Shown one piece after another: positions 1-7,665 of a stretch of 9,721 bases of DNA. Each line of letters begins with the position of its first letter. Positions within the stretch are counted from its first letter, which is position 1. The DNA comes from Reyranella sp. (lineage in GTDB: Bacteria; Pseudomonadota; Alphaproteobacteria; Reyranellales; Reyranellaceae): assembly GCA_004296815.1 (NCBI GenBank), contig SCVT01000656.1:1-9721 (forward strand), given 5' to 3'. The position numbers and the translations under genes were made by a program. Under the pieces are notes generated by a model. That model was given only the letters and a program-made list of their open reading frames with translations, did no database searches and was not told the origin of the DNA.

Positions 1-1016
1 GTGGGCGCGGTGAACAGCGCCATCGCCTTGTGCTCGGAGATCACGCGCCAGAAGGCGCCGGCATCGGGCGTGCCCACCGGCTTGCCTTCGTAGAGGATGG
101 TGGTCGCGCCGTGGATCAGCGGGCCGTAGACGATGTAGCTGTGGCCCACCACCCAGCCCACGTCCGAAGCGCACCAGTAGACCTCGCCGGGATTTACGCC
201 GTAGAGGTTCTTCATCGACCAGGCCAAGGCCACGCAGTAGCCGCCGGTGTCGCGCACCACACCCTTGGGCTGCCCCGTCGTGCCGGACGTATAGAGAATG
301 TAGAGCGGGTCCGTCGCCTTCACGGGCACGCACCCCGCGGGCTTTGCGGCGGCCAGCGCCTCGTTCCAGTCGCGGTCGCGGCCCGCGACCATCGTCGCCT
401 CGCTTTGCGGGCGCTGCAGCAGGATCACGCGCGGCACCTTGTGGCTCGCCTGCTCGATCGCCTGGTCGACCAGCGGCTTGTACTGCACGAGGCGCGTCGG
501 CTCGATGCCGCACGAGGCCGTCAGGATCAGCTTGGGCTGGCAGTCGTCGATGCGGCTCGACAGTTCCTTGGCCGCGAAGCCGCCGAACACCACCGAATGG
601 ACGGCGCCGATACGCGCACAGGCGAGCATCGCCATCACGGCCTCGGGGATCATCGGCATGTAGAGGATGACGCGGTCGCCCTTGCCGACGCCCTCGGCCG
701 CGATCATGCCGGCGATCTTCGCCACCTGGTCGCGCAGCTCGCGGTAGGTGAACTTCTTCTTCGAGTTGGTGACGGGCGAGTCGTAGATCAGCGCCGTCTG
801 GTCGGCGCGACCTCCGTCCACATGGCGGTCCAGCGCATTATGGCAGGCATTGAGCTCGCCGCCCGCGAACCAGCGATAGAAAGGCGGATTGGCGCTGTCG
901 AGCACCTTGTCCCAGCGCTTGCTCCAGTCGATCGCCTGGGCCTGCTCGGCCCAGAATCCCTCCGGGTCGCTCAGCGAGCGCGCGTGCAATGCGCGGTACT
1001 TGTCCCCGACGGCCAT
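1..1016 (-). CDS. prpE: Propionyl-CoA synthetase (propionate-CoA ligase), N-terminal part; cut by window start
   Basis: This is the first 338 codons of an AMP-forming acyl-CoA synthetase; the rest lies beyond base 1. PrpE activates propionate (often also acetate) to its CoA thioester through an acyl-adenylate, in the cytoplasm. The N-terminus has the ACS-type lead-in (FWAEQA at residues 21-26, IDW at 29-31, NPPFYRWF at 43-50, CHNALDR at 58-64). The ATP-binding loop YTSGTTGQPKG spans 242-252. It is followed by VVRDTGGY and then CASDVGWVVGHSYIVYGPL, which match PrpE better than acetyl-CoA synthetase. E. coli PrpE is about 628 residues, so roughly the first half is here; the C-terminal lid with the catalytic lysine is missing. 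The ATG at 1014-1016 is backed by a strong GGGAGGA ribosome binding site on the minus strand (around 1025-1032). It is separated from rtcB by a terminator, so it is probably its own transcript. PrpE versus Acs is family-level inference; the CDS itself is certain. Confidence 0.92.
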   Translation of the reverse strand, partial: MAVGDKYRALHARSLSDPEGFWAEQAQAIDWSKRWDKVLDSANPPFYRWFAGGELNACHNALDRHVDGGRADQTALIYDSPVTNSKKKFTYRELRDQVAKIAGMIAAEGVGKGDRVILYMPMIPEAVMAMLACARIGAVHSVVFGGFAAKELSSRIDDCQPKLILTASCGIEPTRLVQYKPLVDQAIEQASHKVPRVILLQRPQSEATMVAGRDRDWNEALAAAKPAGCVPVKATDPLYILYTSGTTGQPKGVVRDTGGYCVALAWSMKNLYGVNPGEVYWCASDVGWVVGHSYIVYGPLIHGATTILYEGKPVGTPDAGAFWRVISEHKAMALFTAP

Positions 1017-1077
1017 GACGGTTCTTCCTCCCTCGTGAGGTCAGGCTTAGCCCCGGCCATGAACCGCTGCAACGATG

Positions 1078-1108
1078 AACAAAGGGGGAGTTCCAGCGGA
1101 ACTCCCCC
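1078..1108 (-). terminator. Rho-independent terminator downstream of rtcB
   Basis: A perfect 11-bp inverted repeat, GGGGGAGTTCC at 1084-1094 and GGAACTCCCCC at 1098-1108, has a 3-base loop. Read on the minus strand, the stem is followed at once by TTTGTT (1083-1078). It starts about 20 bases after the rtcB stop codon and ends about 60 bases before the prpE start, as expected for a terminator separating two genes on the same strand. Confidence 0.88.
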
Positions 1109-1128
1109 TCCTTCTCGGGTGGCTCGCG

Positions 1129-2385
<1,257 letters not shown>

Positions 2386-2389
2386 ATTA

Positions 2390-2420
2390 CGCTCCCGGCA
2401 CGCCGAACCCGGCGGGAGCG
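2390..2420 (-). promoter_or_regulatory. rtcB leader hairpin enclosing the Shine-Dalgarno sequence
   Basis: A perfect 8-bp inverted repeat has arms at 2390-2397 and 2413-2420 (cgctcccg / cgggagcg on the plus strand) with a 15-base loop. On the minus-strand transcript the 3' arm is CGGGAGCG. It contains the rtcB ribosome binding site GGGAG and ends four bases before the ATG. If formed in mRNA it would hide the ribosome binding site, suggesting translational control. It could instead be a DNA dyad for a regulator. The arms are seen; the role is inferred. Confidence 0.5.
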
Positions 2421-2720
2421 CAGACGATGATCAGCGCTCCGCCGGACTGTCGGCGTACCTTCCTTCGATTGTTGGAATCGTATGTCGCAAGATCATCATC
2501 CTTCGGGCTTTCGTGCGCACGGTCCTGCCCGGGGGACCGCACGGGCGAGGGTTGTAGGGAGGCCCCCGTCCGCACGCAACGCGAAAGCGTGACGGCGTCA
2601 TCGATCGATTTTGCGCTGTGTCGCCGAGGTCACAGCCGGCGGACGGCTACGAACGATCTGGAGTGTCCCCGCCCTGATGTGTGAAAGTGCGCCGCGTCGG
2701 GCGACCACGGGAAGCAGGAA
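2421..2720. other. Divergent intergenic region with several potential hairpins
   Basis: These 300 bases separate rtcB (minus) from the acyl-CoA ligase (plus) and must hold both promoters. I see no convincing gene. Short inverted repeats occur at 2440-2455 (CGCCG/CGGCG), 2466-2480 (CGATT/AATCG, five-base loop) and 2520-2539 (CGGTCC/GGACCG), with a nested structure at 2566-2595. No sequence close to a consensus -35/-10 pair could be assigned with confidence on either strand. Confidence 0.5.
2566..2595 (+). other. Potential nested RNA hairpin with GAAA tetraloop
   Basis: An outer stem CCGTC (2566-2570) / GACGG (2591-2595) closes an inner stem ACGC (2579-2582) / GCGT (2587-2590) capped by a GAAA tetraloop (2583-2586), with an eight-base bulge on the 5' side. 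It lies about 125 bases upstream of the acyl-CoA ligase start and could be part of its 5' leader. I cannot match it to a known riboswitch class, and short stems arise easily at this GC content. Confidence 0.3.
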
Positions 2721-4607
2721 ATGGCCAAGGGCAAGACGGGAAAGAACAAAGGCAAAGGTGCCGGCAAGGGCCGCGGCAAGCCGCCGGTCCGCCGCAAGGC
2801 CGCCAAGGCGAAGAAGCCTGCCGCGAAGAAGGCCGCGGTCAGGAAGGTCGTCGTGTCCAGGTCGACGCCGAAGCCGCCGCCCAAGCCGATCGCCCGCCCC
2901 GGCCTGCGCCGCTCCGTGAAGAACCGGACATCGGTCGCGCGGATGCCGACGCCGCGCCGCGTTTCCCCGAAAGCGGCGCTGGCCGCCCGCAACATCTACG
3001 AGCGCGACCTCGACAAGACTCCAGCCAACTATGCGGCCCTCACGCCTCTGCAGTTCATCGAGCGCACCGCCAGCGTCTATCCCGACCATGTCGCGCTGAT
3101 CCACGGCGCGCGGCGCCAAAGCTGGTCCGAGACCTACGCGCGCTGCCGGCGCCTCGCCTCGGCGCTGGTCAGGGTCGGCATCGGCACCGGCGACACGGTG
3201 GCGATCATGGCGCCCAACATCCCCGAGATGTACGAGGCGCATTTCGGCGTGCCGATGACCGGCGGCGTGCTCAACTCGCTCAACACCCGCCTCGACGCGG
3301 CGATGATCGCCTTCATCCTCGACCACAGCGAGACCAAGGTCCTGCTGGTCGACCGCGAGTTCCATCGCGTCGTCACCGAGGCGCTGGCGATCGCCAAGGT
3401 GCAGCCGCTGGTCGTCGACATCGACGATCCCGAATGTGCCGACCGCGCGCAGATCGGCGACACGACGTACGAGGAGTTCATCGCCGACGGCGATCCCGAG
3501 TTTGCCTGGGCCTATCCCGCCGACGAATGGAACGCGATCTCGCTCAACTACACGTCGGGCACGACCGGCAATCCCAAGGGCGTCGTCTACAGCCACCGCG
3601 GAGCCACCCTCTCCTCCTACGGCAACGCCACGCAGTGGCCGATCGGCCTGCATCCGACGTACCTGTGGACGCTGCCGATGTTCCACTGCAACGGCTGGTG
3701 CTTTCCGTGGACGCTGGCGCTCGTGGCCGGCACCAGCGTCTGCCTGCGCCGGCCGGCGGCGAAGCCGATCTTCGACGCGCTCGCCGACAACGCCGTCACG
3801 CACATGTGCGGCGCGCCGATCATCATGCAGCTCATCATCGGCGCCACGCCCGACGAGCGCCGCACTCTTTCGCGCAAGGTCGAGTTCATGACCGCCGCGT
3901 CTCCGCCGCCCGCCGCCGTGCTCGAGGCACTGGAGAAGGAGAACTTCCGCGTCACGCACGTCTATGGGCTCACCGAGGTCTACGGCCCGGCGACGATCTG
4001 CTCGTGGCACGGCGACTGGGACGATCTGCCGGCGCATGACCGCGCACGGCTCAAGGCGCGGCAGGGCGTGCGCTACGCCGCCGAGGACGGCGTCACGGTG
4101 ATGGACCCGATCACGATGAAGGAAGTGCCGCGCGACGGCGCGACGATGGGCGAGGTGATGTTCCGCGGCAACCTCACCATGAAGGGCTACCTCAAGAACC
4201 CTGCGGCGACGAAGGATGCCTTCGCCGACGGCTGGTTCCACTCGGGCGACCTCGGCGTGCTGCACGAAGACGGCTACATCGAGCTGCGCGACCGCTCCAA
4301 GGACATCATCATCTCGGGCGGCGAGAACATCTCCACCATCGAGGTCGAGGGCGCGATCATGCAGCACGCGGCGGTCGCCAACGTGGCCGTCGTCGCCAAG
4401 CCCGACGAGAAGTGGGGCGAGACGCCCTGCGCCTTCGTCGTGCTGAAGCCCGGCGCGCAGGCGAGCGCGGAGGAGATCATCGCCCACTGCCGCGCCAACC
4501 TCGCGGGCTACAAGTGCCCGCGCCACGTCGTGTTCCGTGACCTGCCGATGACCTCCACGGGCAAGGTCCAGAAATTCGTCCTGCGGGAGTGGGCGAAAGC
4601 CGTCTGA
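2721..4607 (+). CDS. AMP-binding acyl-CoA synthetase (short/medium-chain fatty acyl-CoA ligase family) with long basic N-terminal tail
   Basis: This 628-residue ANL-superfamily ligase activates a carboxylic acid to its CoA thioester through an acyl-AMP. Motifs occur in order: YTSGTTGNPKG (277-287, ATP loop), PMFHCNGWCFPW (319-330, typical of this subfamily), YGLTE (415-419), GWFHSGD (504-510), DRSKDIIISGGENIS (524-538) and TSTGKVQK with catalytic K615. It most resembles the PRK08162/DmdB-like group; the substrate cannot be read from sequence. Such proteins usually begin close to ERDLDKTPANYAALTP (residues 94-109 here). This one carries about 90 extra residues: the first 42 contain 14 Lys and 4 Arg, and there is no Asp or Glu before E94. 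The ATG at 2721 has a GGAAGCAGGAA ribosome binding site directly upstream, whereas the internal ATG at 2943 (M75) has none, so I take the tail as translated. The next gene follows on the same strand after 78 bases. Confidence 0.92.
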   Translation: MAKGKTGKNKGKGAGKGRGKPPVRRKAAKAKKPAAKKAAVRKVVVSRSTPKPPPKPIARPGLRRSVKNRTSVARMPTPRRVSPKAALAARNIYERDLDKTPANYAALTPLQFIERTASVYPDHVALIHGARRQSWSETYARCRRLASALVRVGIGTGDTVAIMAPNIPEMYEAHFGVPMTGGVLNSLNTRLDAAMIAFILDHSETKVLLVDREFHRVVTEALAIAKVQPLVVDIDDPECADRAQIGDTTYEEFIADGDPEFAWAYPADEWNAISLNYTSGTTGNPKGVVYSHRGATLSSYGNATQWPIGLHPTYLWTLPMFHCNGWCFPWTLALVAGTSVCLRRPAAKPIFDALADNAVTHMCGAPIIMQLIIGATPDERRTLSRKVEFMTAASPPPAAVLEALEKENFRVTHVYGLTEVYGPATICSWHGDWDDLPAHDRARLKARQGVRYAAEDGVTVMDPITMKEVPRDGATMGEVMFRGNLTMKGYLKNPAATKDAFADGWFHSGDLGVLHEDGYIELRDRSKDIIISGGENISTIEVEGAIMQHAAVANVAVVAKPDEKWGETPCAFVVLKPGAQASAEEIIAHCRANLAGYKCPRHVVFRDLPMTSTGKVQKFVLREWAKAV

Positions 4608-4685
4608 CCGGCCTCGCGGGACCGCCGCGCGAAGGCGCCCTCGACCATCGCGCCGCCATAATCGCCGGGCTATTTTGCCGCTTCC

Positions 4686-6038
4686 ATGTCCGGCGAAGCC
4701 ACGCTGATCGTGACGACCCGCAGCGGCGTGCGCCCCCTCGGCGTGCGCGGCGAGCCGTTGCACAACGCCGCCCCGCAACTGCGCCGCGTGGTGCGCCGCC
4801 GCCTGGGCGATGCCGCCGCCGACCTGCTGGCCGATCCGCAGCCGCACGAGGGCGGCCAGGCCATCGACTGGTATGCCGGCTGGCAAGGCCCCGTACGTGC
4901 GGTGGCGGACCTTCCGGCCGCCGATCGCGAGGCGGTGCTGGCCGACGTGGAGCGCCGGCTCGCCGACATCCGGCGACTGGGCGACATGCTGGCGGGCCAC
5001 GGCCCCAAGGAAGAGACGGGTGTCATCGGCCTGTCGCTGAAGCTCGCGGCGCGCGCACCCTCGCCCTCTTTCGTTTTCCTCGTCGGCGACCGTCCGGTGA
5101 TCGTCGCCTGGGGCTACGAGAAGGAAGCCGCCGCGGCGCTGCTGCCGATCGCGCTGCCCCGCGCACCTGAGCGGCGCCCCGTGCTGGGCCCCGCCCAGGT
5201 CGCGCCGACGACGCCTGCGCTGCCGGCCGTGATCCCGGCTACGGGCATCCCGTGGGCGCGCACGCTTGCGATGGCGTTGCCGCTGCTGCTCCTGCTGATC
5301 GGCACGGCGTGGCTGCTGCGCGAGATCCTGCCCGTCGCGCCCGACGTCGCCATCGCCACGCGCGAAGGCCCTGCCGCCCTGCCGCCGCCCGCGCCCGGTC
5401 CCGATCCGCTCCCCGTCCTGAAGGCCTCGCTGTCGACGGAGGAGTCGCGTGCGCGCGTGCTGCAGGTCGAGCTGTCGCTCGCCGAGGCCGAGCTGAAGCG
5501 GCGCATCGCCGACTGCAAGCCCCCGGAACCGCCCAAGCCACCGCCGCAGGTCGCCGTCGCCCCGCCACCGCCCGCCGCCGCGCCTGCACCAGCGCCCGCG
5601 CCTCAACCGCGCGCCGCCGCCCCCGCACCGCCGCCGCAACCGCAGCGCAATCCCAACGACAACCGCCTGCGCCTGCCCTCCACGCCGACCAACAACTATT
5701 CCTTCATGGAAGGCTGCTGGCGGACGGATCCGTTCCGCCACGACGTGCGCCAGCCGCAATCCGGCATTTCCTCCTACTGCTTCGATGCCGCCGGCAACGG
5801 CCAGCTCGAATGGCGGCGCGGCCGCACCGCCTGCCGCACGCGCGCCCAGGCCCGCTTCATGGGAGCGTCGCTCGCGTTGCGCGACGCCGATTCGACCTGC
5901 AACGACGGCTCGCGCTGGTTCGCCGACCAGCTCACCTGCCAGCGCGGCGCCGACAACGTCGCGCAGTGCAGCGGCAGCTCGCGCGACCAGTTCGGCCGCC
6001 CCGTGACCTGGACCGTGAACCTCCACAAGCTGAACTAG
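4686..6038 (+). CDS. Single-pass membrane protein with proline-rich linker and Cys-rich C-terminal domain; SrfA-like
   Basis: The 450-residue protein has a modular layout. Residues 1-155 are a soluble domain with QLRRVVRRRLG (31-41) and a later IDWYAG segment (60-65), which recall SrfA-family N-termini. One strong membrane helix lies near 193-212. A charged, probably coiled-coil stretch follows (about 248-277), then a Pro/Ala-rich linker (279-320). The C-terminal domain (about 336-450) opens with YSFMEGCWRTDPF and has six cysteines (344, 365, 383, 405, 418, 428). With an uncharged helix and no signal peptide, I infer the N-terminus in the cytoplasm and the cysteine domain in the periplasm, where disulfides could form. 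The srfB and srfC genes that usually accompany srfA are absent here. No ribosome binding site is visible before the ATG; CATAAT at 4657-4662 might be a -10 element of a short leader. The SrfA link is from memory of family patterns and is moderate; function is unknown. Confidence 0.7.
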   Translation: MSGEATLIVTTRSGVRPLGVRGEPLHNAAPQLRRVVRRRLGDAAADLLADPQPHEGGQAIDWYAGWQGPVRAVADLPAADREAVLADVERRLADIRRLGDMLAGHGPKEETGVIGLSLKLAARAPSPSFVFLVGDRPVIVAWGYEKEAAAALLPIALPRAPERRPVLGPAQVAPTTPALPAVIPATGIPWARTLAMALPLLLLLIGTAWLLREILPVAPDVAIATREGPAALPPPAPGPDPLPVLKASLSTEESRARVLQVELSLAEAELKRRIADCKPPEPPKPPPQVAVAPPPPAAAPAPAPAPQPRAAAPAPPPQPQRNPNDNRLRLPSTPTNNYSFMEGCWRTDPFRHDVRQPQSGISSYCFDAAGNGQLEWRRGRTACRTRAQARFMGASLALRDADSTCNDGSRWFADQLTCQRGADNVAQCSGSSRDQFGRPVTWTVNLHKLN

Positions 6039-6072
6039 CGGCCCTACGAGGTAAACTCGCTTCCGCAGCGTC

Positions 6073-6096
6073 GGCGCGATCCATAGGTTGCGCGCC
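6073..6096 (+). promoter_or_regulatory. Potential hairpin immediately before azlC start
   Basis: GGCGCG (6073-6078) and CGCGCC (6091-6096) form a perfect 6-bp stem with a 12-base loop that ends one base before the azlC ATG. No Shine-Dalgarno sequence is seen between the hairpin and the start. It may affect azlC translation or be chance at this base composition. Confidence 0.3.
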
Positions 6097-6097
6097 G

Positions 6098-6826
6098 ATG
6101 TCCTCCCTCTCCGCGCGCGTCACATGGCGCAGCTTCCAGGCCGGCGCGCTGCGCATGGTCCTGCCTGGCCTCGCCTCGCTTCCCTTCGGCATCGGCTTCG
6201 GCGTCGCCGCCGCGCAAAAGGGCCTGAGCGCCTTCGAGACGACGCTGATGAGCTTCACCGTGATGGCCGGCACCAGCCAGATGGTGGCGCTCGACATCTG
6301 GGCCCAGCCGCTGCCGCTGATCGCGCTCGCTGTCTCGGTGTTCGTGGCCAACCTGCGCTACTTCGTGATGGGCGCGGCGCTGCAGCCGCACCTGCCGCAT
6401 CTGCCGTGGTGGATGCAGCCGCCGGTCTGGTACGTCACCGTCGACCAGAACTGGGCGGTGAACATCGCGGAGTACCGGCGCGGCCATGGCGACCTCGGCA
6501 AGTTCCTGGGCGGCGGCTTCGTCATGGCCTGCATCTGGTCGGGCTCGACGCTCGCCGGCCATCTCGCGGCGGGCGGCGTGCTCTCCGATCCGACGGCCGC
6601 GCACCGGCTCGGCCTCGACTTCGTGGGCGTCGCGGTGTTCGTCGTCGTGGCCACCATCCTGTTCCGCGGCAAGCGCGACCTGGCGCCATGGGCCGTCGCG
6701 ATCGCGGCCGCGCTTGCGGCCAAATGGGCGATGGGCGGCAACTGGTACATCGTGGTCGGCGGATTGGCCGGCGGTCTCTATGGCGCCGTGCGCGATCTCA
6801 GGAAGGCCGATGTCCGCCAGTCCTGA
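6098..6826 (+). CDS. azlC: AzlC family branched-chain amino acid exporter, large subunit
   Basis: This 242-residue, very hydrophobic inner-membrane protein matches AzlC/YgaZ in length (E. coli YgaZ is 245). Family marks are LPFGIGFGVAAAQKGLS (28-44), MAGTSQ (56-61), VFVANLRYFVMG (81-92) and DQNWAVN (116-122). I count about seven hydrophobic segments, roughly 16-38, 46-66, 72-95, 137-159, 172-189, 196-213 and 215-231. With the small partner AzlD it forms a proton-motive-force-driven exporter of branched-chain amino acids (YgaZH in E. coli); the exact substrate here is inferred. The ATG at 6098 gives the family's usual N-terminus; no clear ribosome binding site precedes it. azlD starts inside its last 17 bases, so the two are translated together. 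No Lrp or other regulator gene is adjacent. Confidence 0.93.
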   Translation: MSSLSARVTWRSFQAGALRMVLPGLASLPFGIGFGVAAAQKGLSAFETTLMSFTVMAGTSQMVALDIWAQPLPLIALAVSVFVANLRYFVMGAALQPHLPHLPWWMQPPVWYVTVDQNWAVNIAEYRRGHGDLGKFLGGGFVMACIWSGSTLAGHLAAGGVLSDPTAAHRLGLDFVGVAVFVVVATILFRGKRDLAPWAVAIAAALAAKWAMGGNWYIVVGGLAGGLYGAVRDLRKADVRQS

Positions 6827-7118
6827 GAACCTGATCGCGATCCTGGTGATGGCGCTCGCGGCGATGGCCGCGAAGGGCGGCGGCTTCTTCGCCATGCGTT
6901 GGCTCGGCCGCCATCGTTTCGTCGTGGCCGTCCTCGATCACGCGCCCGGTGCGGTGCTCGTGTCGGCCACGATCGTGCCGCTCGCGCAGACGGGCGGCGC
7001 GTTCATCGTCGGTGCGGTCGTGGGAGCGCTACTGACCCGAAAGGCCGGCGGATTCACGCCCGGCCTGTTCGGGGCAGTCGGCGCAGTGGCGTTGGCCCGC
7101 TGGGCGGGTCTCGCCTGA
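6810..7118 (+). CDS. azlD: AzlD family branched-chain amino acid exporter, small subunit
   Basis: This 102-residue membrane protein has three to four hydrophobic stretches (about 7-24, 36-57, 62-76 and 85-101). Size, position directly after azlC and the LVMALAAMAAKGGGFF-type first helix fit AzlD/YgaH, the obligate small partner of AzlC in amino acid export. The ATG at 6810-6812 overlaps the end of azlC by 17 bases in another frame and has a good ribosome binding site, AGGAAGG, at about 6800-6806 within azlC, consistent with translational coupling. Its stop lies only nine bases from the end of the convergent DUF465 gene, with no clear terminator between them. Sequence conservation in AzlD is low, so the call rests largely on context and topology. 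Confidence 0.9.
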   Translation: MSASPENLIAILVMALAAMAAKGGGFFAMRWLGRHRFVVAVLDHAPGAVLVSATIVPLAQTGGAFIVGAVVGALLTRKAGGFTPGLFGAVGAVALARWAGLA

Positions 7119-7127
7119 TCGGAGCCG

Positions 7128-7307
7128 TCAGTGCGAGGTTTCGCTCGAACTGAGACGGGCGATCTGGTCCTTGATCATCAATTTTCGCTTCTTGAGACTG
7201 CAGATCGCATCGTCGTCGGGATGCGGCCGCGTATTCTCCTGGTCGATCGCCTGCTCAAGTGAAGCGTGCTTCATCTTGAGCGCCTCGATGTGGTCCACAG
7301 TAGCCAT
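7128..7307 (-). CDS. Small YdcH-like protein (DUF465), copy A
   Basis: This 59-residue, highly charged protein is predicted to be a helical hairpin/coiled coil. The pattern IEALKMKHASLEQAI (7-21), a short polar loop, then LKKRKLMIKDQIARL (38-52) is the DUF465/YdcH signature; function in the family is unknown. The ATG at 7305-7307 has a perfect GGAGG ribosome binding site eight bases upstream, which settles the start against longer in-frame alternatives. It faces azlD with a nine-base gap and is preceded by a 358-base non-coding region, so it probably has its own promoter. A paralogue with the same LKKRKL..KDQI.RL core lies at 8330-8554. Confidence 0.86.
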   Translation of the reverse strand: MATVDHIEALKMKHASLEQAIDQENTRPHPDDDAICSLKKRKLMIKDQIARLSSSETSH

Positions 7308-7403
7308 ATCGGATACCTCCGAGTCTGTTAACGGGACGTGACGACTCTGACTCCGACATTGGGCCGAGTCACGCCGATTCAACCCGCCTGTGCAAAAGTC
7401 ACG

Positions 7404-7427
7404 GATGGTCAGCACGCGTTGACCATC
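7404..7427. promoter_or_regulatory. 8+8 dyad, candidate operator
   Basis: GATGGTCA (7404-7411) and TGACCATC (7420-7427) are perfect inverted 8-mers around an eight-base centre that is itself partly symmetric. Centre-to-centre arm spacing is about 16 bases, more than one helical turn. It lies about 100 bases upstream of the DUF465 copy A start. Arm length and spacing fit a dimeric transcription factor site, but a hairpin in RNA is equally possible. Confidence 0.4.
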
Positions 7428-7477
7428 TCTTCGCAGAGCGGCTGTTTCGTGCATGTTTTGGGGGCGATGTCGGCGGC

Positions 7478-7494
7478 CCGGATGTGGCATCCGG
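7478..7494. repeat. Perfect 7-bp hairpin
   Basis: CCGGATG (7478-7484) and CATCCGG (7488-7494) flank a TGG loop. There is no T-run directly after it on either strand, so it is not a typical terminator. Confidence 0.45.
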
Positions 7495-7665
7495 ACGGCG
7501 ATCCAGCCGGTACATTTCGGGTGGGTCCTTCACGAAAATCGTGGCGCCCTGCCCTACACGTAGCCTGTACCAAATCGCCTGCGGCATCACCGGCATCGCT
7601 GCCGATTTGAGCCGCCGACATCGTGACAGACAAACGCCGCCAAATCGCCATTGGTTGCACAGCGC

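Larger units (their letters stand above)
7308..7665. other. Non-coding gap with dyad, several hairpins and a 10-base direct repeat
   Basis: No credible gene lies in these 358 bases. Structure present includes an 8+8 dyad at 7404-7427, perfect hairpins at 7478-7494 and 7531-7543 (CACGA/TCGTG), and at 7591-7604 CGGCA/TGCCG, which on the minus strand has a GCGA tetraloop. That last hairpin lies within a wider CAAATCG/CGATTTG pair (7571-7577 and 7603-7609). The decamer CCAAATCGCC occurs at 7570-7579 and again at 7640-7649. GAGTC/GACTC elements cluster at 7321-7370. It is upstream of DUF465 copy A and could hold its promoter, a long leader or a small RNA; none can be proven here. Confidence 0.45.

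Noticed and set aside
2487..2501. Possible sigma-54 promoter for rtcB (GG...GC on the minus strand)
   Set aside because: The spacing between GG and GC is 11 rather than 10 bases and the flanking bases do not match TGGCAC/TTGCA, so it is not a credible site even though E. coli rtcB uses sigma-54.
2598..6026. 1142-codon open frame on the minus strand, antisense to the acyl-CoA ligase and the SrfA-like gene
   Set aside because: It spans two clear genes on the other strand and the gap between them. Its translation is Arg/Ala/Gly/His-rich low-complexity protein without any domain. Long antisense frames are expected at this GC content.
7119..7145. Bidirectional terminator between azlD and DUF465 copy A
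   Set aside because: Only 4-bp pairings (GCGA/TCGC or CGAG/CTCG) are available and there is no T-run on either strand.
7419..7447. Plus-strand promoter with TTGACC as -35
   Set aside because: Bases at the matching -10 spacing (ctgttt) are poor and no plus-strand gene follows for about 900 bases; the TTGACC is better explained as part of the dyad.
7399..7596. 65-codon minus-strand frame in the 7308-7665 gap
   Set aside because: No recognisable motif, no convincing ribosome binding site, and it runs through the dyad and hairpins; treated as non-coding.
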